From Nitrosomonas sp. (GTDB lineage Bacteria; Pseudomonadota; Gammaproteobacteria; Burkholderiales; Nitrosomonadaceae): DNA of 49,794 nt. The position numbers and the translations under genes were made by a program. The notes under the pieces were generated by a model. That model worked only from the letters and a program-made list of their open reading frames with translations. It had not been told where the DNA came from and did not search any database. The DNA lies in the NCBI GenBank assembly GCA_017994575.1, contig JAGOKN010000010.1:1-49794 (forward strand), read 5' to 3'. Below, piece by piece: positions 9,413 through 20,140 of the stretch; the stretch's first letter is position 1, and the number at the start of each line of letters is the position of its first letter.

Positions 9413-11103
9413 TGCTCTGGCAAGCGATTAGTGCCGTGCATGACATGGGTCGCCTGCATGATATTGCGGCCGTGCTTATCCGTTATGGGTTCGGTGACCA
9501 AGTCCGCCGCATTGGGATGGCCAGCGCATTAGAACAAGCGGGGCGTGTCCTGCACTGGCGCGCACCGGATGAACTGGCAAGATTGGAGCCACCGGCACGA
9601 GTGCGTCGGGTGTTGGAAGAACTGGGACCGACCTTCGTCAAACTGGGGCAGATCCTCTCCACCCGGATTGACCTTTTCCCGCCCGAATGGATCACCGAAT
9701 TTGGCAAATTGCAAGATTCCGCGCCTTCGGTTCCATTTGACACACTCCGCGCACAATTGGCAGAAGACCTGGGCGAACCTCCGGAAAAGGTGTTCACCGC
9801 ACTGGAAACCACACCATTGGCGGCAGCTTCCCTTGCCCAAGTGCACCGAGCAAGGCTCGCCAATGGTGATGAGGTTGTGCTCAAGGTGCGCCGCCCAGGC
9901 ATTCGCAAGGTTGTCGAGGCGGATTTACGTCTATTGGCCCACGTAGCCGAAATTGTCGAAGCGGAAGTTCCTGAGCTGCGTCGCTACCATCCGCAAGAGG
10001 TGATCCACCAATTCACCATTTCCCTGCGCCGCGAACTGGATTTCGCTGCCGAGTGCCGTAATGCCGAACGCATTGCCGCCAATTTTGCCGATCATGATGA
10101 CATTATCATCCCCCGCGTACATTGGCAATGGGTTGGGGAGCGTCTCAACGTGCAGGATTTTATCCGCGGCATTCCTGGTCGCGACCTGGCAGCGGCGGAT
10201 GCAGCCGGACTAGATCGCAAACTGCTGGCTCAACGGGGAGCGGAAGCAGTGCTCAAGATGATGCTCGAGGACGGTTTCTTTCATGCCGACCCTCACCCTG
10301 GCAATGTCTTTTACTTGCCGGGCAATCACATTGCCTTCATCGATTTTGGTATGGTTGGCCGGCTCTCTGAGGAACGGCGTTATCAGCTAGCCGTGCTGCT
10401 GCACGGCCTGGTGAATCATGACGCAGAAGCAGTTGTCGAAGTGTTGTTGGATTGGAAAGAAGAATCGGAATTTAGCGGCGAAGCGAAATTGGATCAATTA
10501 AAAGACGAGATCGATGCCTTCGTCGATCATTATCGCGGCGTACCATTAAAACAACTGGATCTCGCTGTTTTGCTGTCAGATCTGGTTACCGCCTTACGAG
10601 AACACGATCTCACTCTACCATCCGACCTGGCGCTATTAACCAAGGCTTTCATTACGCTGGAAGGAATGGGGAGGCAACTTGACCCTGATTTCGATGTAGC
10701 CAGCAGCACCGCGCCATTCCTTGAGCGAGTCATGCTGGCTCACTATACCCCCGACAATATCGTTCGACGTGGGCTGCACACACTCAGTGGTGTGGCCTCT
10801 CTCCTGACCGGATTACCCCAAGACCTGCGCCAACTGTTACGCGCGGCACGGCGGGGCAGACTGCATATACAAGTCGAAGTGCTGCCACTCAAACAGTTCG
10901 GTCAGCAAGTCGATCGTGCCGCCAGCCGGCTGGCACTGGCTATCGTCACCGCAGCCCTGATTATCGGTTCCGCCATCGTTATCGACGTGAAAGGCGAATT
11001 CAGTCTGCATAGTTTGTCCTCGCTCGTCCTGCTTGGATTGCTAGGCGCTGGCTTCGGCGGTCTTTGGTTGTTGATATCCATTCTGCGCAGCGGAGGGAAG
11101 TAA
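9412..11103 (+). CDS. ubiB: UbiB/AarF (ABC1) family atypical kinase
   Basis: UbiB-family proteins are membrane-linked protein-kinase-like ATPases needed for ubiquinone synthesis. The 563-residue protein carries the diagnostic motifs. The KxGQ motif FVKLGQILSTR is at 76-86, the alanine-rich nucleotide loop AAASLAQVH at 137-145, and the lysine K158 in VLKVRRPG. The catalytic loop is HADPHPGN near 292, with IDFGMVG after it. Two C-terminal hydrophobic helices (about 500-520 and 535-558) anchor it, as in UbiB. The start follows an AGGGA sequence by about 9 bases and overlaps the stop of a small upstream ORF. The coding sequence looks more G+C-rich than its neighbours. The name is by family, because paralogues with other roles exist. 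Confidence 0.85.
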   Translation: MLWQAISAVHDMGRLHDIAAVLIRYGFGDQVRRIGMASALEQAGRVLHWRAPDELARLEPPARVRRVLEELGPTFVKLGQILSTRIDLFPPEWITEFGKLQDSAPSVPFDTLRAQLAEDLGEPPEKVFTALETTPLAAASLAQVHRARLANGDEVVLKVRRPGIRKVVEADLRLLAHVAEIVEAEVPELRRYHPQEVIHQFTISLRRELDFAAECRNAERIAANFADHDDIIIPRVHWQWVGERLNVQDFIRGIPGRDLAAADAAGLDRKLLAQRGAEAVLKMMLEDGFFHADPHPGNVFYLPGNHIAFIDFGMVGRLSEERRYQLAVLLHGLVNHDAEAVVEVLLDWKEESEFSGEAKLDQLKDEIDAFVDHYRGVPLKQLDLAVLLSDLVTALREHDLTLPSDLALLTKAFITLEGMGRQLDPDFDVASSTAPFLERVMLAHYTPDNIVRRGLHTLSGVASLLTGLPQDLRQLLRAARRGRLHIQVEVLPLKQFGQQVDRAASRLALAIVTAALIIGSAIVIDVKGEFSLHSLSSLVLLGLLGAGFGGLWLLISILRSGGK

Positions 11104-11147
11104 TACAGAAATTGCGAGCCGGTTAGAATAAGATTGGATTCTGTCGA

Positions 11148-11513
11148 TTATTTTTTATGCTGATCCCGGTGTGTTTCTGTTTCCTCAATAATTTGCGCAT
11201 CTTCGATGATGATAGTGCGATCCGTTTCCGAATGCCGGTTGACATTATCGTGTGGTTGCATAGTATTTTGGAGATTTCTGCGCAGCCACCAGAAACGAAT
11301 TCCAATCACCACCACAGCCACCGCGAGCAAGGCCAAAAATGCGGCAAAAAAGAAAACGCCAATCATTGCCAGAGCTGTCACCACCGGAATAAGTATTGCA
11401 TAGGTAATCCAGCGATTCACCGGAGAAACGGGGACACGCTCATATTCACCGGATTCGTTTTGGCGGTACCCGGACATTTTACTGATAATAATTCTTCTCT
11501 CTTCATCATTCAT
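11148..11513 (-). CDS. Small two-helix membrane protein, unknown function
   Basis: This 121-residue protein has a polar N-terminus (about 1-34), a long hydrophobic stretch that makes two membrane helices (about 35-73, with FFFAAFLALLAV in the middle), and a charged C-terminal tail rich in Glu, Asp and His that is probably cytoplasmic. Its ATG overlaps the pepP stop by 4 bases (ATGA), which indicates co-translation with pepP. I do not recognise the family. Confidence 0.65.
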   Translation of the reverse strand: MNDEERRIIISKMSGYRQNESGEYERVPVSPVNRWITYAILIPVVTALAMIGVFFFAAFLALLAVAVVVIGIRFWWLRRNLQNTMQPHDNVNRHSETDRTIIIEDAQIIEETETHRDQHKK

Positions 11514-12817
11514 TGCATCAGCTCCTCTATATCGGCTATTGATTTGGGTGCTGCTACTGTCAAAAGTTCATGACCGGTTTGGGTGACCACCACATCATCT
11601 TCGATGCGAATACCAATGTTCCAGAAATGTTCCGGAACATTATCCGCCGGGCGAATATAACAACCAGGTTCAACCGTAAGCACCATGCCGGGTTGTAGTA
11701 GACGCCATTCGCCATTTTGCTTGTATTCACCGGCGTCATGCACATCCATTCCCAACCAATGGCCAGTGCGGTGCATATAAAAGCGCTTGTAATCTTCGGA
11801 CTCCATCACAGCCTCCACACTGCCCTGGCATAACCCCAGATCAATGAAACCTTGCGCGAGCACATTCAATGCAGCCTGATGCGGATCATTCCAATGATTA
11901 CCGAATTTTACCTGCGCAATTGCCGCCACCTGCGCAGCTAACACCAATTCATACACATCTTTCTGTGCTGCAGTGAATTTTCCATTCACCGGAAACGTGC
12001 GTGTAATATCAGAAGCATAGCCATCCAGTTCACAGCCCGCATCAATCAGTAATAAATCGCCGGATTTCAATTCATCACGGTTCTCCACATAATGCAGCAC
12101 ACAGGCGTTGGCTCCGCCAGCCACAATCGAAGTATACGCGGGCGCTTGCGCTCCATGCCGATAGAAGGTATACAACAATTCGGCTTCAATCTGGTATTCG
12201 CGCATTCCGGGACGGGTTGTTTGCATCGCACGCCGATGCGCCTGCGTCGAGATATCAGCCGCACGTTGCATGATTTGTAATTCATCCAATCCCTTGATCA
12301 GACGCATTTCATCCAGCACGCTGCGGCAATCGTGGATCGCTCCGGGTGCGGCCACTCCGCTGCGCATTTGTTCCCGCACCTGATTGATCCAACCGATCAC
12401 GCGTTGATCCCAGGCACGGTCCTGACCCAACATAGTATAAACCGCTGGCTGATCGGCCAGCAATTTGGGCATTAATTCATCCAGTTTGGCAATGGAATAA
12501 GCTTCATCAAAACCAAAAGCTTCTTTGGCCGCCTCCGGTCCATAGCGAAAACCATCCCATATTTCACGTTCCTGATCCTTTTCACGACAAAATAGAATCT
12601 GCTTGGCAGGTGTTTTATCGGTCGCGGCAATAATCACCAGCACCGATTCCGGTTCACGAAAGCCCGTCAAATAATAAAAATAGCTGTCAAACCGATACGG
12701 ATAATGGGCATCACGGTTGCGCAATTGCTCTGCAGCGGTAGGAATGATGGCGATACCAGCAGGCATCTTGCTTGTCATCGATTGTCGGCGTGTGATGAAA
12801 GATTGAATGTGTGTCAT
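11510..12817 (-). CDS. pepP: Xaa-Pro aminopeptidase
   Basis: This M24B metallopeptidase removes N-terminal residues that precede proline. The 435-residue protein has an N-terminal non-catalytic domain, then the pita-bread fold. The five metal ligands are in their usual setting: D259 and D270 (LIDAGCELDGYASDITRTF), H353 (HRTGHWLG), E383 (TVEPGCY) and E406 (GIRIEDD). The length matches E. coli PepP. The downstream membrane-protein gene overlaps it by 4 bases. In many proteobacteria pepP sits near ubiquinone genes; here ubiB is nearby on the opposite strand. Confidence 0.95.
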   Translation of the reverse strand: MTHIQSFITRRQSMTSKMPAGIAIIPTAAEQLRNRDAHYPYRFDSYFYYLTGFREPESVLVIIAATDKTPAKQILFCREKDQEREIWDGFRYGPEAAKEAFGFDEAYSIAKLDELMPKLLADQPAVYTMLGQDRAWDQRVIGWINQVREQMRSGVAAPGAIHDCRSVLDEMRLIKGLDELQIMQRAADISTQAHRRAMQTTRPGMREYQIEAELLYTFYRHGAQAPAYTSIVAGGANACVLHYVENRDELKSGDLLLIDAGCELDGYASDITRTFPVNGKFTAAQKDVYELVLAAQVAAIAQVKFGNHWNDPHQAALNVLAQGFIDLGLCQGSVEAVMESEDYKRFYMHRTGHWLGMDVHDAGEYKQNGEWRLLQPGMVLTVEPGCYIRPADNVPEHFWNIGIRIEDDVVVTQTGHELLTVAAPKSIADIEELMQ

Positions 12818-12843
12818 AAATTCATATCAGTGAAAAATGATGA

Positions 12844-14557
<1,714 letters not shown>

Positions 14558-14774
14558 TCATCTATCCAGGGAATTAACCATTATTTAAACGGCAAAGTCA
14601 TCAAGAGTATTCATTGATTGAGGCAGGCATGGCAGAATAGGTCGTCTATCCTTGACACTGGAACCCTTCTCAATAACAGTGGATAATCAGATTTTTTAAA
14701 GAGAGGTCGATTTTATCACGTAGCCGTCATGATCAGCTGCTCAAGTAATGAGTCATTCAACCAGGAGAACAACG

Positions 14775-15083
14775 ATGCTTAATAAAAATGTAATCGACGA
14801 AATCAATGCCAAAGTTAGCGAAGTCCTTCAAAACAGTCCGGCCAAAGACATCGAAAAAAATGTTCGAGTATTGTTATCGGGCGCATTCTCGCGACTGGAT
14901 TTAGTCACCCGTGATGAATTTGATATACAGCAAGAAGTCTTACAACGCACGCGTGAAAAACTAATGATCCTTGAAGGCAGAGTATCCGAATTGGAAGCAT
15001 GCTTAAAACTGACACATGGCAACGCCGCATCCCCTAATTCGATATTAGACAAGCACGACGATGAGGACATACACGAAAAATAA
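14775..15083 (+). CDS. ubiK: Ubiquinone biosynthesis accessory factor UbiK (BMFP family)
   Basis: This 102-residue helical protein is of the YqiC/BMFP type: an N-terminal amphipathic segment, then a conserved centre with VTRDEFDIQQEVLQRTREKL and a trimeric coiled coil (about 50-80, RVSELEACL). UbiK helps assemble the aerobic ubiquinone-synthesis complex. I chose the ATG at 14775, because AGGAGA lies 6-7 bases before it and the family begins here. An upstream in-frame ATG at 14748 would add nine residues without a good ribosome site. comM follows 77 bases downstream, the usual proteobacterial order. Confidence 0.85.
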   Translation: MLNKNVIDEINAKVSEVLQNSPAKDIEKNVRVLLSGAFSRLDLVTRDEFDIQQEVLQRTREKLMILEGRVSELEACLKLTHGNAASPNSILDKHDDEDIHEK

Positions 15084-15160
15084 GTTAATTCACCATTCAC
15101 TTGTCATTCCTGCATTAGTTTCCGCTCACATCAACAGACCCAGAATGGCTATTTGCTCAA

Positions 15161-16660
15161 ATGTCTCTCGCCGTCCTGTATAGCCGGGCACTCGCAGGTA
15201 TGCAAGCGCCGTTGGTGACGGTGGAGACGCATATCGCCAACGGCCTCCCAAGTTTCAACATCGTAGGACTCGCTGATATTGAAGTCAAAGAAAGCAAAGA
15301 TCGCGTCAGAGCCGCTTTGCAAAATGCACGATTCAAAATTCCTGCCCAGCGTATTACTATTAATCTAGCGCCTGCCGATCTTCCCAAGGAAAGCGGGCGC
15401 TTTGATTTACCCATTGCACTAGGCATTCTGGCCGCAACCGGGCAAATTCCCAAAGACAAACTGGATCAATACGAATGGGCAGGCGAGCTGGCTTTAACCG
15501 GAGAATTGCGTCCGATTCATGGCGCACTGGCAATGACTTACCACGCATCACAGTCTGGTCGTAGTTTTGTATTACCGCAGCAAAATGCCGCCGAAGCTGC
15601 ACTGGTCAGAAAAGCCACTATTTATGCGGCCAAATCACTATTACAGATCTGCGCGCATCTGAGTGGACATGAGCCGTTGCCGATTTATCACAACGACCCT
15701 GAGGTTTCGATTGAAAACTACCCGGATCTTGACGAAGTCAAAGGTCAGGCACACGCAAAACGCGCACTGGAAATTGCTGCTGCCGGTGGACATAGTATTT
15801 TGATGATCGGTCCTCCCGGCACTGGAAAATCCATGCTGGCAGCGCGCTTTTCCGGCATTCTGCCGCCCATGACTGAAGTGGAAGCACTCGAATCCGCAGC
15901 CATACAATCGCTTAGTAACGGCAGCTTCAATATCGACAATTGGAAACGACGCCCCTTCCGTTCTCCTCATCACACCGCTTCCGGCATCGCGCTAGTGGGT
16001 GGCGGCAGTAATCCCCGCCCGGGCGAAATTTCCTTGGCCATGCACGGCGTATTATTTTTGGATGAACTGGCAGAATTCGACCGGAAGGTGCTGGAAGTGC
16101 TGCGCGAACCCCTGGAATCCGGAAAAATCACCATTTCCCGCGCAGCACGCCAAGCTGAATTCCCGGCACAATTTCAATTAGTAGCGGCCATGAACCCCTG
16201 CCCTTGCGGCTATTTGGGTCACCCGTCCGGCAAATGCCATTGCACGCCTGATCAAATCGCCCGCTACCGCGGACGAATCTCCGGACCATTACTCGATCGC
16301 ATCGACCTGCAAATCGAAGTACCGGCAATACCGCAAGAAGAGCTCATGCGACACAATGTAATCGGTGAGAAAAGCAGCATAATCCGAGCACGCGTGACGG
16401 AATCACACCAACGTCAACTTAACCGGCAGGGAAAAACCAATAGCCGCTTGAGCGTGAAAGAAATCGACCAACATTGTCCTCTGGATACCGCCAGCGAGAA
16501 CCTGTTGAAACAGGCAATCAGCCGTTTGAATTTATCCGCGCGCGCGTATCATCGCATCCTCAAAGTTGCGCGAACCATCGCGGATTTATCGGGTATCGAG
16601 AAAATCAACAACCAACACATCGCGGAAGCGATTCAGTATCGCAGGTTGGATAAGCAATAA
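15161..16660 (+). CDS. comM: ComM/YifB-type AAA+ helicase (Mg-chelatase-like)
   Basis: ComM is a hexameric AAA+ helicase that promotes branch migration during natural transformation. The 499-residue protein has the N-terminal LonC-like domain (MSLAVLYSRALAGMQAPLV, then SFNIVGLADIEVKESKDRVRAAL, where the key segment is the VKESKDRVR loop). It also has a Walker A (GPPGTGKS, 217-224), FRSPHHTAS, the Walker B strand VLFLDELAEF, the cysteine-rich NPCPCGYLG..GKCHC segment (about 344-360) and the C-terminal LSARAYHRILKVARTIADL. It is complete. The same-strand ubiK lies just upstream. Confidence 0.93.
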   Translation: MSLAVLYSRALAGMQAPLVTVETHIANGLPSFNIVGLADIEVKESKDRVRAALQNARFKIPAQRITINLAPADLPKESGRFDLPIALGILAATGQIPKDKLDQYEWAGELALTGELRPIHGALAMTYHASQSGRSFVLPQQNAAEAALVRKATIYAAKSLLQICAHLSGHEPLPIYHNDPEVSIENYPDLDEVKGQAHAKRALEIAAAGGHSILMIGPPGTGKSMLAARFSGILPPMTEVEALESAAIQSLSNGSFNIDNWKRRPFRSPHHTASGIALVGGGSNPRPGEISLAMHGVLFLDELAEFDRKVLEVLREPLESGKITISRAARQAEFPAQFQLVAAMNPCPCGYLGHPSGKCHCTPDQIARYRGRISGPLLDRIDLQIEVPAIPQEELMRHNVIGEKSSIIRARVTESHQRQLNRQGKTNSRLSVKEIDQHCPLDTASENLLKQAISRLNLSARAYHRILKVARTIADLSGIEKINNQHIAEAIQYRRLDKQ

Positions 16661-16671
16661 ATTTCATAATA

Positions 16672-16797
16672 CCACGGCGACATTTCTGCAACTGCCAGAT
16701 CTGGGTCACCATTAAATAATAATTGTCCCACGATTTGTTGGGTCCAAGTTGTGCCTTTAATTAAGATTACATTCTTAGGAGCTGCTCGGCCCGGTAT
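16672..16797 (-). pseudogene. Sulfotransferase fragment (decayed)
   Basis: On the minus strand, codons read AAPKNVILIKGTTWTQQIVG and continue through a GQLLFNGDPD segment to end at AEMSPW. This is the PAPS-binding entry of cytosolic-type sulfotransferases, whose usual form is PKSGTTWxQQIV...SPW. The serine of KSGTTW is missing and nothing recognisable precedes or follows. The similarity stops about 12 bases short of the comM stop codon. The surrounding 72-codon open frame runs into comM and is not a gene. Only about 40 codons of a ~300-codon gene remain. Confidence 0.65.
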
Positions 16798-16889
16798 CGG
16801 CGGTGATAAGGGTAACTTTGGTTGCCGAACATTCAGCCAAATGAGATTCAAGTTACATTGTTTGATGAAGAAGGTCCCGAGATCAGTAA

Positions 16890-16913
16890 AACGCTACCCA
16901 TGTGAGTAGCGTT
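16890..16913 (-). terminator. Stem-loop after the lipoprotein operon
   Basis: AACGCTAC (16890-16897) pairs with GTAGCGTT (16906-16913) across an 8-base loop. On the minus strand the stem is followed by TTTACTG, so it may be a weak intrinsic terminator for the lipoprotein pair that ends at 16954. Confidence 0.45.
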
Positions 16914-16953
16914 ACCTTCCCTGACACCTGCACTTGAATAGATAACTAAGGAT

Positions 16954-17823
16954 CTATTTGCCGCTCTTATCAGACGAATCTTCCGACTTCTTAGCCTCAA
17001 CTGGATTTGCCGACTTTTCTCCCTCAGCTGCTTTAGGAGGAAATATCATATCTAATGCTGCCTTCTGAACTTCTGGTCGTTCGGCCCATTCCTGAGCAGC
17101 CTTTCCTGTAGCAAAAACTTGTGCTTGCGAGACGCCAGTTTTTGGATCGGTTATATTTAGGTTAAAACGGCTTTTGTTTTGGATAGATGCGTAGAAAGTT
17201 GGAATTTTTACTATAAATTCACCAGCATTTTGCGAAACAAGAATTGGCGGATATGCAAATTCAGTTCTGTTGTACCCAATCTTCAAACTTGTCGGATAAG
17301 GACCACCGGTACCATCCCACGCTACTTTTACTCCATAAGAAGTATCAGTGGCAAAGTAAAAAGGCTTCACTTGGCCTTTCGTTTCTTCTGGCTTTGGTTT
17401 TTCTTTCCAAAGCCGCGCAAAAAAACCGCGATCGTCTGGATATTCATTTAAAGTTATTGAGTCACAGCTATCATTATTATTATTTTGATCCTTGCACATT
17501 TTTTTATCGCTTGCAATTGCCACAGCTGCAGCACCACCGGCAAATACCGACGAAATATTAGGATTGAATAATCCATCTGATAGAGAAAAAACTCCAAATA
17601 AAGGCAATGTTTTGTCGTGGCCATTTTTTGTGTCTTGATATGTTGGCGATATCGCCACTTCTCTACGAGCAATGGTGACTTCTGCCGTGGGAAGCGGTTC
17701 TCGGCTCACATCAATTCCCACATTCGTTTTAGTCAAAAATAAAATCCGATTGTATCCTGCACAACTTGATAATAAGACGGTTGCACCTATTACCATCAGG
17801 TATTTTTTGAAATTATGCTTCAT
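16954..17823 (-). CDS. Lipoprotein of unknown function
   Basis: This 289-residue protein has a type II signal peptide: a basic N-terminus, a hydrophobic core, and the lipobox LSSC with lipidated C21. The mature part is rich in short beta-like segments. A low-complexity patch with several Asn/Asp residues lies near 135-142, and a Lys/Glu/Ser-rich tail occupies the last ~35 residues. No enzymatic motif is visible. It is the second gene of a minus-strand pair: the upstream small lipoprotein ends 28 bases before this start. Position +2 after the cysteine is Gly, not Asp, which would suit outer-membrane sorting if the Lol rule applies. Confidence 0.7.
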   Translation of the reverse strand: MKHNFKKYLMVIGATVLLSSCAGYNRILFLTKTNVGIDVSREPLPTAEVTIARREVAISPTYQDTKNGHDKTLPLFGVFSLSDGLFNPNISSVFAGGAAAVAIASDKKMCKDQNNNNDSCDSITLNEYPDDRGFFARLWKEKPKPEETKGQVKPFYFATDTSYGVKVAWDGTGGPYPTSLKIGYNRTEFAYPPILVSQNAGEFIVKIPTFYASIQNKSRFNLNITDPKTGVSQAQVFATGKAAQEWAERPEVQKAALDMIFPPKAAEGEKSANPVEAKKSEDSSDKSGK

Positions 17824-17851
17824 TGTTAACCCTCCTGTTTTATTAGCGCAC

Positions 17852-18244
17852 TTACTTTGGTTTGTTGGCAGAAGCGTCTACTTCAATTGGCATCGAGCCA
17901 ATTTTGAAATAGAAGAAATCATTACTCGGTGGGCGTTGAATGGTAATCACCGTATTTTGATCATAAATTAGGATATGTTCTCGCTGATCATGCCCGACAC
18001 TCACGCCCAACGAACCATTATCCATTCCCGCAGCGATTCCGGTTAGCGTAGAACGTTGAATCACTGCTTGCTTCTCTTCATAGGGCGCGGCTACTTTCAT
18101 CGAGAGATGACCAATCCCCCAAATATGCTCGGCACCAGATGCACGATCACGGTAGTACACTGCACAACCCGACATAACTGTACCCAATATGACATAAATA
18201 ATTAACATGAGAATGAACCTAACAGTTAATGTTGTAATTGGCAT
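17852..18244 (-). CDS. Small lipoprotein of unknown function
   Basis: Read from the ATG at 18244, this is a 130-residue protein with a lipoprotein signal (MPITTLTVRFILMLIIYVIL, then lipobox MSGC with C27). The same frame stays open upstream to 18376, but that extension would bury the signal peptide behind 44 residues, so I take the later start. There is no strong ribosome-binding site. The mature part has the patterns GAEHIWGIGHLSMKVAAP and GVSVGHDQREHI. I do not recognise the family. It is transcribed with the larger lipoprotein 28 bases downstream. Confidence 0.65.
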   Translation of the reverse strand: MPITTLTVRFILMLIIYVILGTVMSGCAVYYRDRASGAEHIWGIGHLSMKVAAPYEEKQAVIQRSTLTGIAAGMDNGSLGVSVGHDQREHILIYDQNTVITIQRPPSNDFFYFKIGSMPIEVDASANKPK

Positions 18245-18550
18245 GATTCTAAACTTATAAGAAAAAAATAAACTTCTTCTTTCACACAGAGAATGACGAT
18301 ACAGAATCCCAGATAGAGTGTCAAACTCACTGACAAACAATAAGAAATTCACAGAATTTGCACTTAACAGTAGCAAAAAGCATTAGTTTTAATCCTTACT
18401 TTACTATTAACGCGATAGATACTGATGAAGCGACTTGTATGCTAAAAAATGCAAAAGGTCCGACTCATTGACACGGTCGTTAAAGAGTATGAATTGTCAT
18501 AACCCAAAAGCCAACTTAATCAGAGCCTCCTCAAGACTCATTGCAACATA

Positions 18551-20140
18551 TCAAAACCATTCTGGACGCCAGTCCTGACGAGTCATTCCAATGAACTCAT
18601 TGCCGGACAATTGAGCAGCACAATTTCTATTAACGACATCACACAGACTATTTGTCTGATTAATCGCTTCCCAACCTGCCTTGGAAAAAACTTCTTGCCC
18701 TTGTGGCCAGACATGCTCAGAAAGCAGGGGGTTAGTCAGCGCTTGAGAAAAAGCATCGACTGCAACCATTGTTCTTAACAAACTTGGTAGTGGCGAATTA
18801 GGTGCTACATCTTCGGAAAATAAACCCACATAAAATTCAATATCATCAGCCTCATGATAAGCTTTTTCCAGAAGATTAGTGACATTTAGGTTTTTAGAAA
18901 TATCTTTGAAAACTAATTTTGGAAGATCTACATATGCTCGATAGTCATTATAAGAAGCTAGGTTACAAATTCTTCCTTGCTTAATTGCATTTTCCTCAAG
19001 CATCACAAGTGCTTGAGCAGTATTAAGAGCACCTATTTGACCAGCAATTTGTGCACTCATATCAATAAAGGACTGCTTCAAACCAGTATCAAGTAATGGT
19101 ACATTGTTCAATATAGTGTTCTCAACAGAATATTCTTTCTTTCCCCATCTCATTACATCTGGTATAAGCATATGCCAGCGATAAAGTAAGCTGAATTCAG
19201 TTGTAATCCAATTAGGTTTGTTCCAAGATGCATTCCATGCGATAGATGGGTCAACGTGAAATTTGAATATAGGGGAAATATGATTAATATATTCTTCGAT
19301 AACGATTTTTATAAAAAGAACAATATTCGTGTTCCGTGCTGTCTCAAAAACTCTTTCATCATTCCAATCTGGATGTGTCTCTTCAATTTTACTTGCTAAG
19401 CGATTATGCTCACGAAGAAACAAAGTATTCATTAAAGCTATTTGAGGAGATGCATTAGCACGATCACCTCCGAATGCAAAAATGCGTGAAATTTTTTCTT
19501 TCTCATTAAGAATATTATTTATACCTAGTGGGACATCAAGTACTTTAAATTCGTCTTTAATTCCATATTCATTGCTAAATTCTTTATATAAAAAAGGGGC
19601 ATACTCCTCACCCTGGATCTTCTGAAATTTAAGTTTGCCTTTCATACCCTGCTCTTCGCTTAAACAACGAAGCGCCATCGTTTGTGTTTGCGTTCTACCG
19701 TATAAAGGACTCAGATCAATCTCATGATTTGAAGTATTTTGCTTACGTACAGCATCATCTTCATGGTTACTTGTAGGCATACGCGTGCGGATGAATCCGT
19801 CTGTTAAATACTGAGCAAAAGTTGGAAATAAGCAGGTAGATTTTGGACAGAGTCTGGTTTTGCCAGATTCTCTCTGAAATAAAGCTAAAATCGCCGTTTC
19901 ATCCTTTGGTAAATTAAGCACCTTTGCTGGAAGATGTCTCGCACTCCATTGTTTATTTGTCAATGAAGTCCAAGATACGTAGTCATGTACTGTGCTCCAT
20001 GGGTGAGGGCGGTGCCTGCAAACGTTAACAGCTCTATTAGTCGCAAATTTATTAATTAATCTCCGTAAAAAAGGAGATATCTCAGAGATTTTGTTAACAA
20101 TAGTTAAGGCAAGGGTTTCAATAAATGTTGGGAGCTTCAT
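18551..20140 (-). CDS. Cyclooxygenase-like haem peroxidase (animal peroxidase superfamily)
   Basis: This 529-residue protein shows the prostaglandin-synthase/dioxygenase pattern: FAQYLTDGF (108-116), HEIDLSPLYG (139-148), LREHNRLA (243-250), and EFSLLYRWHMLIPD (315-328). In the last motif Y320 and H323 match the catalytic tyrosine and proximal haem histidine of cyclooxygenases (EFNHLYHWHPLMPD). The distal position differs: peroxidases have Gln-x-x-x-His, and this protein has Q110 but D114 in place of histidine. The tyrosyl-radical oxygenase half therefore looks preserved while normal peroxide activation may be impaired or different. No signal peptide or EGF domain is present. Hydroperoxidation of a fatty acid is the family-based guess. 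The gene is divergent from a lipoprotein hydrolase. Confidence 0.8.
   Translation of the reverse strand: MKLPTFIETLALTIVNKISEISPFLRRLINKFATNRAVNVCRHRPHPWSTVHDYVSWTSLTNKQWSARHLPAKVLNLPKDETAILALFQRESGKTRLCPKSTCLFPTFAQYLTDGFIRTRMPTSNHEDDAVRKQNTSNHEIDLSPLYGRTQTQTMALRCLSEEQGMKGKLKFQKIQGEEYAPFLYKEFSNEYGIKDEFKVLDVPLGINNILNEKEKISRIFAFGGDRANASPQIALMNTLFLREHNRLASKIEETHPDWNDERVFETARNTNIVLFIKIVIEEYINHISPIFKFHVDPSIAWNASWNKPNWITTEFSLLYRWHMLIPDVMRWGKKEYSVENTILNNVPLLDTGLKQSFIDMSAQIAGQIGALNTAQALVMLEENAIKQGRICNLASYNDYRAYVDLPKLVFKDISKNLNVTNLLEKAYHEADDIEFYVGLFSEDVAPNSPLPSLLRTMVAVDAFSQALTNPLLSEHVWPQGQEVFSKAGWEAINQTNSLCDVVNRNCAAQLSGNEFIGMTRQDWRPEWF

Noticed and set aside
16633-16851. 72-codon minus-strand frame taken as a gene
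   Set aside because: Only its middle resembles a sulfotransferase; it overlaps comM and lacks the rest of the family, so only the fragment is kept as a pseudogene.
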